Assembly (NCBI GenBank): GCA_027062145.1
Contig: JAMOTX010000040.1
Coordinates: 1 to 7,539 of the forward strand
Source: Candidatus Altimarinota bacterium
GTDB lineage: Bacteria; Patescibacteriota; Gracilibacteria; BD1-5; UBA6164
Direction of reading: 5' to 3'
Length of the DNA stretch: 7,539 nt
The notes beneath the pieces are model-generated. The model ran no database searches. It had not been told where the DNA came from and saw nothing but the letters and a program-made list of their open reading frames with translations. Positions 6,319 to 7,539 of the stretch are shown one piece after another (the first letter of the stretch is position 1; every line of letters begins with the position of its first letter). The position numbers and the translations under genes are program-made.

Positions 6319-6714
6319 ATGCTTAAATTATCAAAAAAAGGTTGATATGCAATAAAAGCTGCATTGTACATAGCCGAAAATAATAATGAAATTATAAAAA
6401 TAACTAATCTTTCTAAAAATTTAAATATATCAGAATCTTTATTAAGAAGAATAATTTCTGATTTGGATAAATCTTGAATAGTTATGACTATTAAGGGAAG
6501 AATGTGATGAGTTAAAATGTGAATGGAATTAAAAGATATATCAATTTATGATATATTAAATTCAACTTGAGAAGAATTATGAATAACTGACTGTACTAAA
6601 TGATTAATATGCGAAAACAGTAATTCATGTAGTACTACTGAATTATTTTGAAATTTACAAAAAAGTTTTAATTGAATTTTAAAATTACAGACATTAAATA
6701 AAATTATCAAATAA
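6319..6714 (+). CDS. iscR: Rrf2-family transcriptional regulator, IscR-type
   Basis: Rrf2 proteins are small dimeric winged-helix regulators; IscR binds a [2Fe-2S] cluster and adjusts Fe-S biogenesis genes to demand. The 131-residue product starts LSKKGGYAIKAALYIA (4-19), as the family does, followed by the recognition region ISESLLRRIISDLDKSGIV (37-55) and the wing KGRMGGVKM (59-67). Three cysteines lie at 92, 98 and 104, with the C-x5-C-x5-C spacing and even the residue numbers of E. coli IscR. The following histidine ligand of E. coli IscR (H107) is not obvious, so the fourth ligand is open. Ten of 12 glycines are TGA. It is the last gene of the VKOR-scaffold operon and its TAA runs into a terminator. 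Autoregulation and control of sufCBD are inferences from content and context. Confidence 0.87.
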
Positions 6715-6747
6715 AAAAGAATCAACTTATTAAGTTGATTCTTTTTT
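6713..6747. terminator. bidirectional terminator between the regulator gene and rplA
   Basis: A perfect 16-bp inverted repeat: AAAAAAGAATCAACTT (6713-6728), loop ATT, AAGTTGATTCTTTTTT (6732-6747). A- and T-tracts on both flanks let it end both converging transcripts. Its left edge overlaps the regulator's TAA stop, and its right edge lies 8 bp from the rplA stop. Confidence 0.92.
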
Positions 6748-6755
6748 ATTTAAAA

Positions 6756-7451
6756 TTAATCTTCATCTTTAGACATATCAATTCTAATTGAAGGCCCCAT
6801 AGCGTCACATATAAATGCAGAATTTATATATTTACCTTTTGAACCAGTTGGTTTAACTTCTTCAATAGTTTTTAAGAAGTATTCTAAATTTTCTTCTAAT
6901 TTAGCAGCTCCAAATGATAATTTACCAAATACAGCATGAACATTACCTTGTTTATCAGTTTTAAATTCAAATTTACCAGCAGCAATTTCTTTAATAGCTG
7001 AAACTAAATCTGGAGTAACTGTACCAGCTTTAGGGTTAGGCATTAAACCTTTAGGTCCTAAAACTCTAGCAATTTTACCTAAATGTCTCATCATAGTTGG
7101 AGTAGCAACACAAACATCGAAATCTAATTTAATATTACCGTTAGCAATATCATCAATTAATTCCATACCACCAGCCATAGTAGCTCCAGCAGCTTTTAAT
7201 TCATCAGCATTACCATCAGTGAAAGCACAAACAGAAGAAGTTTTACCTGAACCGTTAGGTAAAGATATAGTAGTTCTGATTAATTGATCAGCATGTTTAG
7301 TATCTAGATTTAAGTTAAAGTGAATTTCAACTGTAGGATCGAATTTAACTGTATTAGTTTTTTCTAATAATTCTACTGCTTCTTTAACTGAGTAAGCCAT
7401 TTCTGAATTAATTAATTCAGCAGCTTTATTATATTTTTTACCTCTTGCCAT
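6756..7451 (-). CDS. rplA: 50S ribosomal protein L1
   Basis: L1 forms the mobile L1 stalk of the large subunit, binds 23S rRNA and helps release deacylated tRNA; in many bacteria it also represses its own mRNA. The 231 residues are of normal length and contain the family hallmarks: KFDPTVEIHFNLNLD (36-50), TTISLPNGSGKT (60-71) and the diagnostic VLGPKGLMPNPKAGTVTPD beginning at about residue 133. All 19 glycines are GGN codons, with no TGA. ATG 7451-7449 starts the canonical MARGKKY; no Shine-Dalgarno precedes it, only AT-rich leader. It converges with the regulator operon across a shared terminator. rplK, its usual upstream partner, is not within the 88 bp upstream visible here. Confidence 0.98.
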   Translation of the reverse strand: MARGKKYNKAAELINSEMAYSVKEAVELLEKTNTVKFDPTVEIHFNLNLDTKHADQLIRTTISLPNGSGKTSSVCAFTDGNADELKAAGATMAGGMELIDDIANGNIKLDFDVCVATPTMMRHLGKIARVLGPKGLMPNPKAGTVTPDLVSAIKEIAAGKFEFKTDKQGNVHAVFGKLSFGAAKLEENLEYFLKTIEEVKPTGSKGKYINSAFICDAMGPSIRIDMSKDED

Positions 7452-7529
7452 TGTATATAATGTTTAATAAATAAAGGTTTTAGCGACGGAATTTAATCAA
7501 CGTCTTCCTTTTCAGGTAGCGAGATTATA
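7452..7529 (-). promoter_or_regulatory. rplA -10 box and structured leader (candidate L1 autoregulatory region)
   Basis: On the minus strand TATAAT (7529-7524) would start transcription near 7517; its -35 falls at or beyond the window edge. The leader that follows is GC-richer than its surroundings. It contains CCT-GAAA-AGG (7516-7507, a 3-bp stem with a GNRA-like loop), GACG (7504-7501) pairing with CGTC (7488-7485), and a direct repeat TCGCTA at 7522-7517 and 7486-7481. Translational control by L1 itself is common in this family; that this leader is the site is inference. It could instead be the end of an upstream intergenic region. Confidence 0.4.
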
Positions 7530-7539
7530 TATAAAAAAA

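Noticed and set aside
1..7539. CRISPR arrays, tRNA or rRNA genes, insertion sequences
   Set aside because: I saw no spaced direct repeats of CRISPR type, no cloverleaf or rRNA signature, and no transposase motifs or terminal inverted repeats. A tRNA-Gly(UCA) was looked for and not seen.

Overview
The window is strongly AT-rich and most of its genes cannot be read with the standard code. Seven of its reading frames are interrupted again and again by in-frame TGA, and nearly every TGA falls where the protein family has glycine. Examples are the SufC Walker A and SGGE signature, the RsmH LGxGGH motif and the SufB WSGG and GHEA motifs. TGG still encodes tryptophan. This is genetic code 25 (UGA = Gly), known from Absconditabacteria (SR1) and Gracilibacteria (BD1-5/GN02) of the candidate phyla radiation. 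The host is almost certainly a member of one of these groups. A standard-code caller would miss or fragment seven of the ten genes.

Layout: 1-312 (-) is the N-terminal part of rsmH, the 16S rRNA m4C1402 methyltransferase. 313-605 is a divergent control region with two clear palindromes. 606-3727 (+) holds sufC, sufB and sufD, the SufBC2D Fe-S assembly complex. A small two-helix membrane ORF with its own terminator lies antisense in the sufC-sufB gap. 3728-3834 holds two hairpin terminators. 3835-5265 (-) is pepA, an M17 leucyl aminopeptidase. 5266-5447 is a second divergent promoter region. 5448-6714 (+) is a tightly packed operon of three genes: a VKOR-family disulfide-forming membrane protein, a NifU/SufU-like scaffold that has lost two of its three usual cysteines, and an Rrf2/IscR-type regulator with cysteines at 92, 98 and 104. 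6713-6747 is a bidirectional terminator. 6756-7451 (-) is rplA (ribosomal protein L1), preceded by a structured leader.

The two plus-strand operons together look like an iron-sulfur and thiol-redox module: the ATPase and scaffold complex (SufBCD), a U-type carrier or scaffold, a putative Fe-S-sensing repressor, and a membrane thiol oxidase. No cysteine desulfurase (SufS) is in the window.

The genes split sharply in UGA use. RsmH, SufC, SufB, SufD, VKOR, the scaffold and the regulator use UGA for about 78 percent of their glycines (80 of 103 by my hand count). PepA (0 of 34), L1 (0 of 19) and the small membrane ORF (0 of 4) never use it. PepA is also the only gene with a consensus Shine-Dalgarno.
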